DNA of 64,000 nucleotides from NCBI GenBank assembly GCA_038049695.1, contig CP142452.1, forward strand, positions 74,718,501-74,782,500. The letters are read 5' to 3'. The notes below the pieces were generated by a model that saw only the letters and a program-made list of their open reading frames with translations, did no database searches and was not told where the DNA came from. Shown piece after piece: positions 46,557 through 59,478 of the stretch. Positions within the stretch are counted from its first letter, which is position 1. Every line of letters starts with the position of its first letter. This DNA comes from Cinnamomum chago. Taxonomy: Eukaryota > Streptophyta > Magnoliopsida > Laurales > Lauraceae. The translations under genes and the position numbers were made by a program.

Positions 46557-49500
46557 ATTGGTATCAGAGCATCTCTATGTTAAGCCATTGGGAATCAAGA
46601 TATAAATCAATCTGTTGATATTCTGTTATTTGGTTGCAATCTGCCTTCTTTTCTTCCTGGGACAACGAAGCCCTAAAAAGGGTTTAATGAGGAGATGATA
46701 GAACATAACTGGGGTTCCTTCTTCTGTTTGCTGTCGTGTCTCTTCTCAATCTATCTTTCCCATGTTCGTCTGACAGATCTTGACCTCTTTATCTCGGTCG
46801 GATGATTTTTTTTTCTTTTTTTCGGACAATCCTCTCTTTTACCCAACTTTCCCGCCTCAACATTCCCTTAACCAAAACTCGCTCAATTCCAACGAAAGAA
46901 GAGCTTCGGGTCGCCTTTCATGGCCACCATACAGAACAGACGATGCGAAGCGCTTGCATGCCGTTACATATGATTCCGATAAGGTGGATTAGTGTTTTTC
47001 TGCTGATTTTAGATGAAAGTGTATCTGGGTGAGAGTTGGTTTCTGAAGGTGATAGAGGAATGAATGCTTTTTGTTGTGGGAAGTGATTTTCCGTGGAAAA
47101 GATTTGGAATTGGAGAACTATGGAAGAGTGAAATCGTTTTGGGTACTTGTCAACGGTGATGGAATTACCCTTGTGGAACCCATGGATCCAGGTTACAGAA
47201 CCTTTCATCTAAAATTGGGATGCGGATTTTATGCAACTTCTCTGTTTTTTGGCTTTTTTTTTTTTTTTTGGTGGGTGTTGATGGGTTTGCTTTCTTTTCC
47301 TATTTTTTTCTTTTCCATGTTTTGGATTGGAGTTGTAGTTCTTTTGGTGTTAAAATCAGGTTCTCTGTACATTTTATGGGGTTCTTATGTCTGGGTGTTT
47401 TTTTTTTGGTTTGATGATTTACATTGGTTAATGCTTGTTAAGGCTGGGGCACCTGTTGACTAAACCATCAAGACACTTTCAGTCATCTAACTTACTCCAA
47501 CAATTCTGTTAAAAAAAAAAATTGCAATGGAAGAAGCCAAACCAGAACATTTTTGGTGAAGGAAGATGGTGGGTCATTGGGTGGTCTGTGGGAGCACACT
47601 TTTGGATGGTCCGATATATATATATATATAAAATTTATTTATTTATTTATTGTGACATGTGAAGACAACTAATTGGTTTTCTTCAAATAACAATTCAAAT
47701 ATTTTATGGTATATCTTTTATGGTTAAATTACATAGTCCATTATTCTAAATGGGCTAATTGAAACAAGATGTAACCAAAGTGACCTCTCTTGTGTAGATT
47801 GTTCATGAGGAATATTGGATGTTTATGTGTGTGTAAATTCATGCGGGTCTTAGTTGGCCCAAAGGAAGGTTAATACTTGGCCGAATTGCATACACACCTG
47901 TGGTGGTAAACTTGTGACGATTATAAGATTTTACATGTGAATAATAAGTCGATCCAAAGATAGATTTATTATTTGACATGAAATATTGTCAGTGTTTGAT
48001 CACTACAACAAGATGACCATTTACAATTAATATTACTGTCCAAAGACTTGATATTAATGTTGTGCTAGGTACCTTGACATGAGACTTACCATTATTTGAA
48101 TTTGTTGCTTCTGTATTTGGTTATAATATGAGCATGTTTGTCTATTTGTTTTTGTTCTCTTTACAGCTAGTGTTTCTACTATATCTGCTAATAGCAACTC
48201 TATACCTGTACTTAATGGGACCAACTTTAAGGATTGGAAGGAGAACATAGAAATTGTTCTCGGCTGCATGGATCTAGACCTTGCACTACGGATTGAGCAA
48301 CCCGCTTCTCTTACGGATGCAAGTTCTCCTGATGACAAGAAGAACTTTGAGAAGTGGGATCACTCAAATCGCATGAGTCTTGCTTTGGTCTGTCTTGAGG
48401 TAAATTTAGCTTCAGTACCTAGAAACACGTAGTGGTTGGATTCTGGTGCTACTACTCACATCAGTGTTTCTATGGAAGGTTGCCTGAGCTACCGAAAGCC
48501 AAGTGATGTTGAAAGACACATCTTTGTGGGCGATGGAAAGTCGGTAGAAGTAGAGGCAATAGGGCATTTTAGGTTGTTATTAAAAACTGGTTCTTATTTG
48601 GATTTATTAGATACTTTTATTGTACCGTCTTTTCGACGGAATTTGGTTTCAGTTTCTTTATTGGACAAGTTTGGTTATTTTTGTTCATTTGGAAACAATC
48701 AATTCAGTTTATCTATAAATTTAAATGTTGTTGGAATTGGTTCTCTATGTGTATATGACAACTTATATTTGCTTGATACAATTGTTTCTTATAATGAATC
48801 CTTGCATGTGGAATCACGAGGTACTAAACACAAACTGAATAAAGAAAACTCGGCTACATTATGGCACAAACGCTTATGTCACATCTCTAAGTCTAGAGTT
48901 GAGCGACTTGTGTCTGATGGCATTTTAGATTCCCTTGACTTTACAGACTTTGATGTTTGTATTGCTTGCATCAAGGGAAAACAGACCAAAATGAAGAAAT
49001 TAGGTGCCAATAGAACTACAGACGTCTTAGAATTGATACACACAGATATTTGTGGACCATTCCCTACGGCTTCCTGGAATGGCCAACAGTATTTCATATC
49101 ATTCATAGACGATTACTCTCGCTATGGGTACCTATTTCTCATTCATGAGAAATCACAGTCATTGGACGTGTTCAAAACATTTAAAGCTGAAGTTGAGAAC
49201 CAACTCAACAAAAGAATAAAGAGTGTCAGGTCTGACCGTGGTGGTGAATACTACGGCAGATATGACAGTTCAGGTGAACAACGTCCAGGACCATTTGCTA
49301 AATTTCTTGAGGAATGTGGAATCGTCCCACAGTACACCATGCCAGGGTCACCTAGCATGAATGGTGTAGCTAAAAGACGAAACCGGACTCTTAAGGATAT
49401 GGTAAGGAGTATGATTAGTCATTCCACTTTACCAGAGTCACTCTGGGGAGAAGCACTCAAAACAGCAGCTTATATTCTGAATAGAGTGTCAACTAAAGCA

Positions 49501-50946
49501 GCTGCAAAAACACCTTATGAGCTTTGGACAGGCAGAAAACCTAGTCTAAAACATTTTCACATTTGGGGATGTCCTGTTGAGGCAAGGCCTTACAGGCCAC
49601 ATGAAAAGAAACTGGACTCCAAAACTGTGAGCAGCTACTTCATTGGCTACTCTGAGCGATCTAGGGGCTATAAGTTTTATGATCCCACACTTAGGTCAAT
49701 TTTTGAGACGGGAACTGCAACATTTTTTGAGGATGTTGAGTTTAGGGGGAGAAATAAGGTTAGAGACATTGTCTTTGAGGAAGAATCGGTTACGATTCCC
49801 ACTATTGCTTTTGACAATGTGCAGGTTTCTATACCTGTCATTGATCAAGAAGCGAATCCGAATCCTCAACAAGATAATGTTGATCAACCCCCCATTCAAG
49901 ATGAGGAACAAACTCAACAACCTTAAGAACCAGTGCCTTTAAGGCGGTCCACTAGAGAAAGGAGAAATGCTATTTCAGACGATTTTTTCGTATTTCTCCA
50001 AGAACATGAGGAAGAAATTGGAATGGTGGAAAATGATCCAATCAACTTCCATCAAGCCATACAAAGTTCTAACTCTCAAAAGTGGATTGATGCCATGAAT
50101 GAGGAGTATAAGTCTATGCAAGACAATAAGGTTTGGGAACTTGTCCCATTACCAGAAGGTGCGAAGCCCATTGGTTGCAAATGGATTTTTAAAACCAAAA
50201 GGGATTCAAATGGTAATGTGGAGAGGTATAAGGCTCGTCTTGTAGCTAAAGGCTTTACCCAAAAGGAAGGGATTGACTTTAAAGAGACTTTCTCTCCGGT
50301 TTCATCGAAAGACTCTTTTAGGACAATCATGGCACTAGTTGCACATTTTGATCTTGAGCTTCGTCAAATGGATGTCAAAACAACATTTCTCAATGGTGAC
50401 ATTGACGAAACAATTTATATGGTGCAGCCAGAAAACTTTGAGTCGGGAGACCCAAAGAATATGGTCTGTAAATTGACAAAGTCCATCTATGGACTCAAGC
50501 AAGCTTCTCGTCAGTGGTATCACAAGTTTCATCAAGTGATTATCTCGTTTGGTTTTGAGAGAAACGCTGTTGATAATTGTGTGTATCACAAATTCAGTGG
50601 GAGTAAGCACATATTCCTGGTTTTGTATGTCGATGACATATTGCTTGCCACAAATGATATAGGCATGTTGCATGAAACCAAGAGATTTATATCAAAGAAT
50701 TTTGAGATGAAAGATCTTGGTGACGCCTCTTTTGTATTAGGGATCCTGATACAACGAGATCGCTCTCGGGGTATTCTTGGATTATCACAAAGAAGCTATA
50801 TTGATAAAGTGCTCAAAAGGTTTGGCATGCAGGACAGCAAACCTAGTGACACCCCTGTCTCTAAGGGAGACAAGCTTAGTCTCAACCAATGCCCTAAAAC
50901 TAACCTTGAAGTTAAGGAAATGTAGAGGATTCCTTATGCATCAGCT

Positions 50947-52706
50947 GTAGGTGAAAGTCCTTGGGATCCTAACCCTAGAGGGGGGGGGGGGTGAATAGGG
51001 TGAGCTACAATTGTGACCAATTTAGACCAATTTTAACTTCTTAACAAAAACTAGTCACATGTGATGATTAATCAAACAATATGCGGAAGCTAATAAACAC
51101 AATCACCACAAAAGCAAGCACCACAACACCAAGGTTTATAGTGGTTCGGCCTCAATGCCTACATCCACTACCGGCTTGTGATCTAATCACCCCACCGGAT
51201 TTCCACTATTTATGCTTTTTACTAAGCTAAGCAATAACCTTTACAATGTTGTTTTTCTAGGCTAAACAACAACCTCTCAATGTGCTTTTCTAGGCTAAGC
51301 AATAACCTTTACAAAATGCTTTTCTTAGGCTAAGCAATAACCTTACAATATGCTTTTCTTAGGCTAAGCAATAAGCTTACAAGATGCTTTTCTTAGGCTA
51401 AGCAATAACCTTTATAAATCAAGATTTCTCTAAGAAGGTGTCTTTACAAAAGATCACTCTAAGAGATACAATTTAAGCACAATGGAATTGCCTCTAAATA
51501 GGCTTATATGAAAGTGAAATTCCAATTACAAACATACACTAAATGAGCTAAAGTGTGTGCACAAGTGTATGAATGCTTTTCTTCAATCAAATTCAACAAT
51601 GAAGCTCTTAAATGAATGCATGATGCATTTTAAAATCAAAGCTTATAAAATGATGATTGAAGAGAAAACTAATCACATAAAAGATTCAAACAACTTTGAA
51701 GAAATGAAACAAACAAGTTGTATGAATGTTAAAGTCTAAGAACACATGTGATTAGAATAAGAGAGTTTGCAAACCAAACTAATTTACCAAAGATGATTTG
51801 AGTTTGCTAAACATCTCTTTACAAACTAGAAATCATGCATAAAAAGAAAATACAAAGATTTAAACATGCATAGATTCTAGTTTTAATGGAAATCAAAATA
51901 CAAGTAAAGTGTACCTTTTTAAAACTCAAGTATTTGATTTCCAAATAGCCCTCTAGCTTTTCCAACTTCTTCCCCTTTCTTTGGCTCCAATATGGTCTCA
52001 AAAGTTCATGTATCAAGCCTTGAAAAAGGTTGGAAATGAATGGACTTTATAGCCAAAAAGTGCCCAACGGCTAGTCCTCGGTCGACCTGCAAAGAGGCCT
52101 CGGTCGACCATGAACACACAACGGTAAAAAAAATGACCGTTTGAAAAACTGCTTTTAGCGGCGGACACAGAGACCGCCGGTAAAAGTGGTTTTGTCCGCC
52201 GGTAAAAGTCATGTTTTCCCAAAAATGCAACTTTTCAAAGTATTTCTTGGGGGAACTTTTGGCCACTAAATCAAGCTTGAATAACATGTTTTAGATCAAT
52301 CTAAGATGATTAAAAACATGAAACACAAAGAGCCTAAAATGATTCGAAACTTTAAATCCAAAGGCTAGCTTGATTTCTAAAAACTCTTTTCACATAAAAA
52401 TGCATATAAAGATGATTCTGAAAGAGATGAATGCATGCAAGGCACAAACCTAAATTCTCAATATGATTTCACAAAAGTAATGCACAAAGAATTAGGTTTT
52501 CAAAAGAGTTTGGATTCTTAAAACCAATGCATCCAAGTTTAGAAACAAAACATGCATAAACCAATACTTTTACAAATCTTAAAAGCTATGCATGTATAAA
52601 ACCAGATTTCAAGGTTTTCTAAAACAATGCAAGTGTGTGTAAATCAAGTGATGCTAAAGTGAAAAAGTATCCATCAAATTGCAAATACAAAATCCCTAAC
52701 AGTAGG
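50947..52706 (-). mobile_element. Solo LTR (family A), opposite orientation, nested in the copia element
   Basis: The element is 50952-52701 (1,750 bp) with target duplication GTAGG on both sides (50947-50951, 52702-52706). On the minus strand it starts TGTTAGGGATTTTGTATTTG and ends GGACTTTCA, the same termini as 25470-27269. It shares the aaaagca/ttgcttagcc tandem run (51220-51410 here) and the C-rich cacccccc...tctagggttagg near its end. It inserted in the copia RT region after that element had landed, and so is younger than it. Confidence 0.9.
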
Positions 52707-53803
52707 GAGTCTAATGTATGCTATGGTGTGTACGCGTCCGGATATTGCGTATATTGTTGGTATATTAGGCAGATATTTAAGCAATCCAGGGATGGATCAT
52801 TGGAAAGCAGCCAAGCGGGTTATGAGGTATTTATAGAGAACAAAAGATCATATGCTCACATATAGGAGATCGGATCAGTTGGAGATCATAGGGTATTCCG
52901 ACTCCGATTATGCTGGATGCCAACACAGTCTAAAATCCACATCAGGCTACATCTACCTGTTAGCTGGTGGAGCTATATCTTGGAGGAGTGCCAAACAGAT
53001 ACTCGTGATTGATTCCACTATGGCAGCAGAGTTTGTAGCATGCTATGAGGCATCCAACCATGGAATATGGTTGCGAAATTTTGTCACTGGACTGCGAGTT
53101 CTGGAGGGTATTGAAAGACCACTCAAACTATATTGTGACAATAAATCAGCAGTGCTATATTCCAACAACAACAGGAGCTCAATTAGGTCAAAACATATTG
53201 CCATTAAGTTCCTAGTTGTGAAGGAAAGAATGCAGGATGGATAGATATCCATAGAGCACATTGGGACAAACTCCATGATAGCGGATCCGCTTACAAAGGG
53301 ATTACCACCCAAGGTCTTTCATGAGCACACTGCTCATATGGGTGTTATTTTGTGTGAGGATATCACATTCTAGTGGGAGTTTGTATGATTTTATATTTTA
53401 TTGCTTTATGTTTGATTTTGAACACACTTATGCATTTATGTATTTGGATATTATTCTGATCAGAAATACAGTATTCGGTTCATTTTACTCTGTTACATTG
53501 TGTTAAACATTGATCTCACTAAGGAATACAGTAGGACCAGTTGGAAATAGACATGTATAGATCACATTGCATGTACTTTCCATGCTACGCATCCATGATT
53601 GATCTATGTCATTTGGTTATATTGGTGTACGTGACCATTTATGGGTTTAGTCATGTTGAAAGTGACGAAGACCGCTTTGATCCTATACCGGCATAATCAA
53701 TGGACGAGATTGTTCGGATATATCCTAAATTATGATAGCAAACTTTTGGAGCTCATACAGTCATACACATTTGTTAAGTTATACATATGGCCCAGTGGGA
53801 GAT

Positions 53804-54255
53804 TGTTGGAAAAATTCCATCATTTGGGCCACATATGTAACTATTAAATGTGTTATGCTATCTTTGGTTAAGCCTATATTAAAGTGATCTAATTAAGAAT
53901 TAAAGTTCTAAGGCTTAAGGGTATAATTGTCATGGGATTAATGTGTAGATACCATAATGTTATTTCTAATTTGATGAGGGGCCAAATTAGAAATAGCAAA
54001 CTTATGATATCTTATATATTAGGGTTATGGTCCCCAATTCATATGGTGAATTCCTATTCTCTCTGACATCCCATCATCAGAAGAATCAAGAGGGTTTCTC
54101 TGGGTAGCCATATTGGATTGGAAGATCAACAACCTGCGAACAAGTTCATTCAATGGATTCAGGTATGTTTTTCCGCTTGACTTTTCTCAATGATTTGACA
54201 TGGAGGATCTTGGTTGATCAAAGGGTATTCCAGATCTAGATTATTGTTTCCAACA
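53804..54255 (+). repeat. 3' LTR of the second copia element
   Basis: TGTTGGAAAAATTCC...TTTCCAACA, 452 bp, directly after the purine tract and followed by the CTGTA duplication. The flanking text ...gatctgta|...|ctgtatccttatctt shows that the element split a copy of the 325-bp flank unit. Confidence 0.93.
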
Positions 54256-54260
54256 CTGTA

Positions 54261-54720
54261 TCCTTATCTTTTAGTACTAAATAGAAAATATGTATCCTTA
54301 TCTTCTAGTACTAAGAATAGTTAATCAATGGGTGATAGAAGATCTATATCCTTATCTTATAGTGTAAGAATAGTAATCTATGGGTGATAAAAGATCTGTA
54401 TCCTTATCTTCTAGTACTAAATCCTATAAGGAGTTTCACCTTAATTAATCAAATCGACACCCCTTTCCATAGTTAGCAATGGAAACTTCTCATTCACAGG
54501 CCACAGGGTTAGTGCCGCCCTCCAAGTCATTCCTATTTTTAGGAATGACAACTCATCATTGACAACTATAGTGCGTCCATCTATCACAAATGTAACACAA
54601 TTTTAACTATCTCACCATCAATTTTCTATGCCATATTTTATTAGGACACATGTACGACAAATGCTTGGTGGATGAAAGGTGCCACCTTGAGTTAAAAGAG
54701 CACCTTCCTTTGTCTCTCTG
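54261..54720 (+). repeat. 5' flank of U5, unit-like sequence
   Basis: It contains three short partial copies of the word group atctgtatccttatcttctagtact (54260, 54285, 54395). It then has ccccttt.ccatagttagcaatgga, aggaatgacaactcatcat and a segment with gtacgacaaatgcttggtgg parallel to 28090-28110 of U2. It is continuous with 45880-46104 before the copia insertion. Confidence 0.75.
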
Positions 54721-54865
54721 CATCGGAGCTCTATAGAAATGGAAAGCTCGAGTTTGATTCTTCCATCATATTCTGTAACACCCAAATATATTGTTTGACT
54801 CATTGGCACACAATACTTCTCACCTATCCAATGACCCACGACCAATATCCCTCTCATCACCGACA

Positions 54866-54986
54866 ATGGGAGAATCAAGAAGATTGCAAAAAAAGAAGAT
54901 GGAAGAGGAGCGAAAGGAGTTTTGGTTGGTTGATGGAGGTCAGAATCTAGATGAACTGTGCCATTGAGGGCACCATGAGGGATAGG
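54866..54986 (+). pseudogene. U5 exon 1 relic (MBD family)
   Basis: The text acaatgggagaatcaagaag ... gaggagcgaaaggagttttgg parallels U2 and U3 exon 1 (ATMGSRRGRKKKTEEERDEFW). It is followed by a decayed MBD half (ggttgatggaggtcagaatc...) and a donor agg|gtaact at 54986. Frame breaks and stops exclude normal coding. U5 and U2 share changes here, which supports their common origin. Confidence 0.65.
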
Positions 54987-55833
54987 GTAACTTGTCAATC
55001 TGGTTTTCATTGATATTTGCTATGCTTTTGTAACACATGTAGTTTCAAACAATAGAAATATAGAGTTAGAGATTGGTTCCACGTTTTAATTTAGGTTTTT
55101 ATGTATAGTATCCTTTCCTTTTGTTTTCATGTTCAATTCCTTACTTTGCTAAATCAGTTTTTATGTATAGTTCCTTTTGTTTCCTATATCAGTAAATCTC
55201 CCCAAATTCCACCAGTTTCTTGGAAGGGGTCGTTTGGTGGCTTCCAGTTCGGTTCCTTGTGATGAGGAAATGACTAAAGTCATCATCCTCCACATTAGAC
55301 ATCAACACCTTTGTTAGGTCTTATTACCGTCCACAACCCATACACAAAGCTGTCAATCAGTGGCGGACCTAGGGTTTTTGTTTGAGGGGTGCTAACGATG
55401 CTCATTTGAAAAGGTTTCTTTTTCTTTTTTTTCATAAAAATCCAATTTGATACATGTCCATGAGTTCTAAGAGCTATTACAAAAATCATAATACTTTTTT
55501 AATACCACAAAATTCATAATAACTTTCTATAAACACAAAAATCATAGTAGTTAATTAAACTAATATGAGATAAAGAGCCAAAACCATATAAAGTTCTTTG
55601 CTCTTGATTGATTAAGTATGACACGTATCGGGCTACATCGATATGAGACAGACTCATTAAACTCCTATGTTAGTGGAGACAAAGAATCACATATTGCGAA
55701 ATGAGACAGATAAATGGGAAAGAGATGCAAAGAACCGAGTTCCTCAACAAAAAGGTTGGAAGAGTGGCAAAGAGTGGGAATAGGGTTAATGCGATCATTT
55801 AAATTAGGGCTAGGCCATATGGGCTAATAGCCC
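54987..55833 (+). other. U5 intron 1, left part
   Basis: The first 250 bp match U2 intron 1 (gtttcaaacaatagaaatatagagttagaga). Around 55355-55400 a phrase agtggcggacctaggg begins a stretch that looks like a dispersed repeat. A similar phrase (gggcggatctagc) lies at 57230 beyond the LINE. No coding sequence was seen. Confidence 0.45.
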
Positions 55834-57180
55834 TTTTTTTTTTGCTAAATTGCAAATTGAATTAAGAAGAGCAAAGGGAGAAACAACAGCCTAAGAAGGC
55901 AACAGAAAAGAAAAAACAGAGCACCAGCAAAAAACAAAACTCTATCTTATAAAAGGATAGAGCTGATTACAAAGAGAGAAGAAAGAATCTAAAATATGAC
56001 TAGAAAAAGGAGAAGACAATTTGCTAAGAGAAAAAGAAGCATCCGCCAAAAAGAAATTAATAGCTGAGTCCAGAGAAGGCACCTTGTTGTTGAAGATAGC
56101 CAAGTTCCTAACCTTCCAAATGCTGAAAATTGCAATGATGAAGAGGGCACCCAGACCCTTTTTTGCTCTAGAGTAGGCGTTAGAGGAGAAGGAGACCCAT
56201 TTAGAAGAGACAAAGTTGGAAGGAAGAAACCTGAAATTCCCTTTATCTTCTAACTAGGCCCAGAAAGCTGAAGCGAAAGGGCAGAGGAAGAACATAAGGT
56301 AAGCAGACTCTTGATGAGTGCCACACAGACGCTAGTTGCACTCCAATAGATTGGGCCCAAGCATTGGTGGGGAGTTTGTTATGGAACAATTTCCATGCAA
56401 AACAAGCGATGGAAGGCTTTAGAAGACTGTTCCAGTCAAACTTTGACCAAACTCTAGGAAGATTTCTAGATCTGATGGAGTCCCAGGCAGCAACAAAAGA
56501 GAGGTGGTTGGTGTTGGTGCTTGACCAAATCAGCTGATCTGGCTCATCAACTAGGGACAAAGAAGCTACGATGGAGGAGGACAAGGATAACACCTGCTGG
56601 GGAAAAGAAAGACTTGAGAGCCTCTGTTGATTTGAATAAATAGCGTTCACAGAATCAGACCAGGGGAAGATAACCTCAGGAAAAATCTGTGCCAGGGATA
56701 GAGGACCATGCCATTTATCATGCCAGAAGTCCGTGCTTTTCCCATCTCCTAAAAGCCAGTGGCTGCTGTGGAAAAAGAATTAAGAGATTCTCTTGATAGG
56801 CCTCCAGATGCAAGAACCAGAAGAAAGGGAGATAGGATGCCAAGGAGAAAAACCTTTGAAGTATTTAGCTCTAAACCAGCTAGCCCACAGAGAAGAAGAG
56901 GAGAAAGCTGCCCACCCAAGCCTAACCGAATTGGCATTGATCATGTCCTTTATACGACGGAGGCCCAACCCACCTTCCAAGTTAGGCATACAGACAGAGT
57001 TCCAGTTAAAAAGGATCCTTTTTGCTTTATCAGGACCCCCAGACCAAAGAAAGTTCCTCATCCATTTCTCCAGAAAAATGCAAACAGAGTTAGGAATGGG
57101 GAGAACAATGGGCAGAGGTGTTCTAGGAGCCACATGATCTATTTCATTGACCAGCATTGATAGCAGGGCCAGACCCACGT
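55834..57180 (-). mobile_element. L1-type LINE, 5'-truncated, with poly(A)
   Basis: On the minus strand the sequence encodes the C-terminal part of a plant L1 ORF2: IPNSVCIFLEKWMRNFLWSG, NWNSVCMPNLEGGLGLRRIK (RT thumb region), then ESVNAIYSNQQ-like spacer. A zf-RVT domain follows (WSKFDWNSLLKPSIACFAWK, LFHNKLPTNAW, then a Cys/His-rich segment). It ends with A10 (T10 at 55834-55843 on the + strand). Only about 1.35 kb of some 6 kb is present, and there are a few frame breaks. It lies in MBD U5 intron 1. Target duplications were not resolved. Confidence 0.85.
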
Positions 57181-58209
57181 TGAAGGGCCTGGGAGCTTCA
57201 GCCCCCCACCGTCCTAAAAAATGTCCATAAGGGCGGATCTAGCTACCATCCACAACCCAAACCTGTTTGTTTAGCATGAGTAGTGTAGCAGAGGAAAAAA
57301 TTGATAGTTTTGACAAAGCTTAAATGGAAAAAGTAAAAGGAGAGTAAACTTTTGTTTTTAAGGAAAAGGAGAGTCCTTGATGTGACATACATTTTTACTT
57401 AATGTATATTTGGATGGAAAAGTGGAGGGGTGTGTAAATAACTGATGTGAGTATTACCCCACTTTATACCTTTTTGTTTATTCTCCACAACTTGGATAAA
57501 TTGGGGGTAGTGTAGAATTCTGTCTTTTGTGCTCTTTTACTTAAACCCTCTCTTTCCTTTATTCTTGATTTGGACCATACTCCTCTTATACTCCACTTCT
57601 CATGTAAACAAACATGTAAGAGGAGGAGTAAGTAAGTCCCACATTAGGAGTCTTTTAGAGGAAAGAGTAAACAGAATGACATAAAGATTGTCACAGAGAT
57701 GTAATTCTAATAAATCAAGCATAATCTAAACTATTCACTTATTGAATGTTTGAGGTGATTTGAGGGTCATCTGAGTCTTCTTGTGGTCGAGAATATATAT
57801 ATCAGGCCCAAAGAAAGAAATAATATCCTACAAGACCTATACATCTTTCTCTATTTAAAGCAAATCTCTATTTATATCCCACACATCTTTCTCTATCTTC
57901 TCATGCATCAAAATGAGGAAAACTCATCTAAGTACTTTATAAAAATCTAGATATTTGATTTTTCTTTTTGCTTTGGTTATTTAAGGTGTCTCTTAATTGT
58001 TTATCTTCAAAGAAAGATTGTTTTTATAAATTCGGTTTTATATTTAATATCTCCCTCCTCTTCAATTGTTGAATTTTCATTTAGGAATTTTTAGTTTTTT
58101 CTTTTATGAAGATCCATACAACTATAATTAGTGAGTTTCAGTAGTTTAGATTCTTTTTTTCTATTGTGCCTAGTTTTCTCTTATTTTTCTTTTTTCCACA
58201 TTTTCTATT
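57181..58209 (+). other. U5 intron 1, middle part
   Basis: It contains a MITE-like inverted pair (57262-57620). From 57740 to 57920 it resembles 63335-63540 in U6 intron 1 (gaggtgatttgagg / gaggtggtttgaga; tacaagacctat / tacaaggcctat). No coding sequence was recognised. Confidence 0.45.
57262..57620. mobile_element. MITE-like inverted pair
   Basis: CTGTTTGTTTAGCATGAG at the left faces ctcatgtaaacaaacatgt at the right (reverse complement ACATGTTTGTTTACATGAG). Words such as ggagagtaaac and agagtaaac recur inside. It is about 350 bp with no ORF. The ends and target duplication are not exact, so this is tentative. Confidence 0.4.
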
Positions 58210-58769
58210 AAGTTTTATTTTTTTAATCATTAAAAATAGCCTTTATTGTAATATTCAACTAAATATTATTCAGTTACCTACTTTTTTTTGTCTCTTCTGT
58301 TTATTGTCTCTTTTTTTTTAATTCTAAAAAAATCCTGTAAGCTAAGTATTAATTTATTTTTCCAAGTTTTTTTAAATTTATCTTTACTAGTGTTGTTTAT
58401 TTTCTAATATGTGACATCATCTTATTGCATGTGATTTTCTTTTTGCTAGTCTTACGTTAGAAAATCAATTAACTAACATTTCAATTTTCGTTTTATATTT
58501 TAAAAGAAGGAAGAATGTAATAATATTCTATATAGTACATTACAAGGGGATATAGGTGCATTGCCAATGCTATTGTGACCATATTGTAATGATTATTTTG
58601 CTGGATATTATTAAAACATCATGTCTAGTGGTTGTACTAGTACTTTTTATCTTTTATACATCTCTGTCATGATCAATGAGCTTTTTAATGATAATCATGT
58701 GGTGCAGATATATATATAGGAAATTCTAAAAAACGCTCCACTTAAAGAATGCCCCCTTTTTTGCTTCAA

Positions 58770-59478
58770 CCATGCCTCCACCCCACCCGCTGGCGGAGGA
58801 TCAAGAGGTAGAGACCCGAAGCGGCAGCACAACCCAAACCAGAGCCAGGAAAAGGCCGAAAGGCCGCTCGTGGGCTCCAAAAACAAGCCCAAGACACCCA
58901 TCTACATGACCCGTGAATCCAACTGCACCAGGCAGACCGCTGTGATTGAGATCCCCCCCGGCGGCGACATTGTCAAGGGAGTCGCTGTCTTCGTCTTCCG
59001 CTGCCGCATCGGAATTTGCATCCTCAGCTGCATTGGCGTCGTCGCAAATGTTTCCTTCATCCACTCCACCTTCTCCCATGCCCATGCATCGACCCCCACA
59101 CTGAATGGGCGTTTTGAAACCCTCTTTCTTTCTACCACCTTTCTCACATGCCCTATTTCGCCATCACCGTCGCAATCCTCCTCCTCGAGGTTTTCAACGA
59201 AGTTGCTTATCACCATTACTCTCGCGGGAGCTAACGGATAGGTGATTGGAGGGAAAGTGGCCGGAGCATTGATTGCCACTGGCCTTGTCGTTGTGCTGGC
59301 CGCATCTTTTAAGTATATATCTTTACTTCGTCTGCAGCCAGCAAGAGAAGAAACCAACAATACAAATCCTAACATCGGCGCCGCCAATGCTGGTAGTGGC
59401 GATGCCTGTTTACGGCCGCCCAGCTCCGAACATCATGAATCACCACCTTCCTTCATGGAAAATATCTTGGCTATGCAG
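58770..59478 (+). pseudogene. U5 AHL (PPC/DUF296) domain
   Basis: The same AHL segment as in U2: VGSKNKPKTPIYMTRESN, IEIPPGGDIVKGVAVFVFRC, RIGICILSCIGVVANVSF, TPTLNGRFETLFL, LLITITLAGANG, stop, VIGGKVAGALIATGLVVVLA. The stop falls where U2 and the family have Q (GANEQVIGG in U2). Afterwards the frame is open through NTNPNIGAANAGSGDA into the MBD exon. LNGRFETL and NPNIGAANAGSG are closer to normal AHL text than U2. The AT-hook core is missing here too. Confidence 0.75.

Larger units (their letters stand above)
46100..54260 (+). mobile_element. Ty1/copia retrotransposon with both LTRs, containing a nested solo LTR
   Basis: The LTRs are 46105-46556 and 53804-54255 (452 bp each), by eye about 98% identical, so the insertion is young (order of a million years under usual plant rates). 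The target duplication CTGTA is at 46100-46104 and 54256-54260. A tRNA-Met primer site TGGTATCAGAGC follows the 5' LTR (46559-46570) and a purine tract CAGTGGGAGA precedes the 3' LTR. Order: a long leader (to about 48170), a gag-like start (NGTNFKDWKENIE), protease [14 protein letters not shown]-pre-integrase [10 protein letters not shown], integrase ([30 protein letters not shown]), RT (YKARLVAKGFTQKEGIDF, LYVDDILLA) and RNase H (SDSDYAGCQHSLKSTSGYIY, LYCDNKSAV). The order INT before RT is copia. It is a broken fossil with roughly three or four breaks besides the nested LTR. Confidence 0.96.

Noticed and set aside
46780-47463. Host genes in overlapping frames of 70-130 codons (poly-F and W-rich)
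   Set aside because: They lie between a copia primer site and gag, are T-rich low-complexity frames, and show no domain.
55355-55400. A defined transposon starting at agtggcggacctaggg
   Set aside because: The phrase looks like a common plant dispersed repeat, and a second similar phrase lies at 57230. No ends, duplication or coding part could be fixed.
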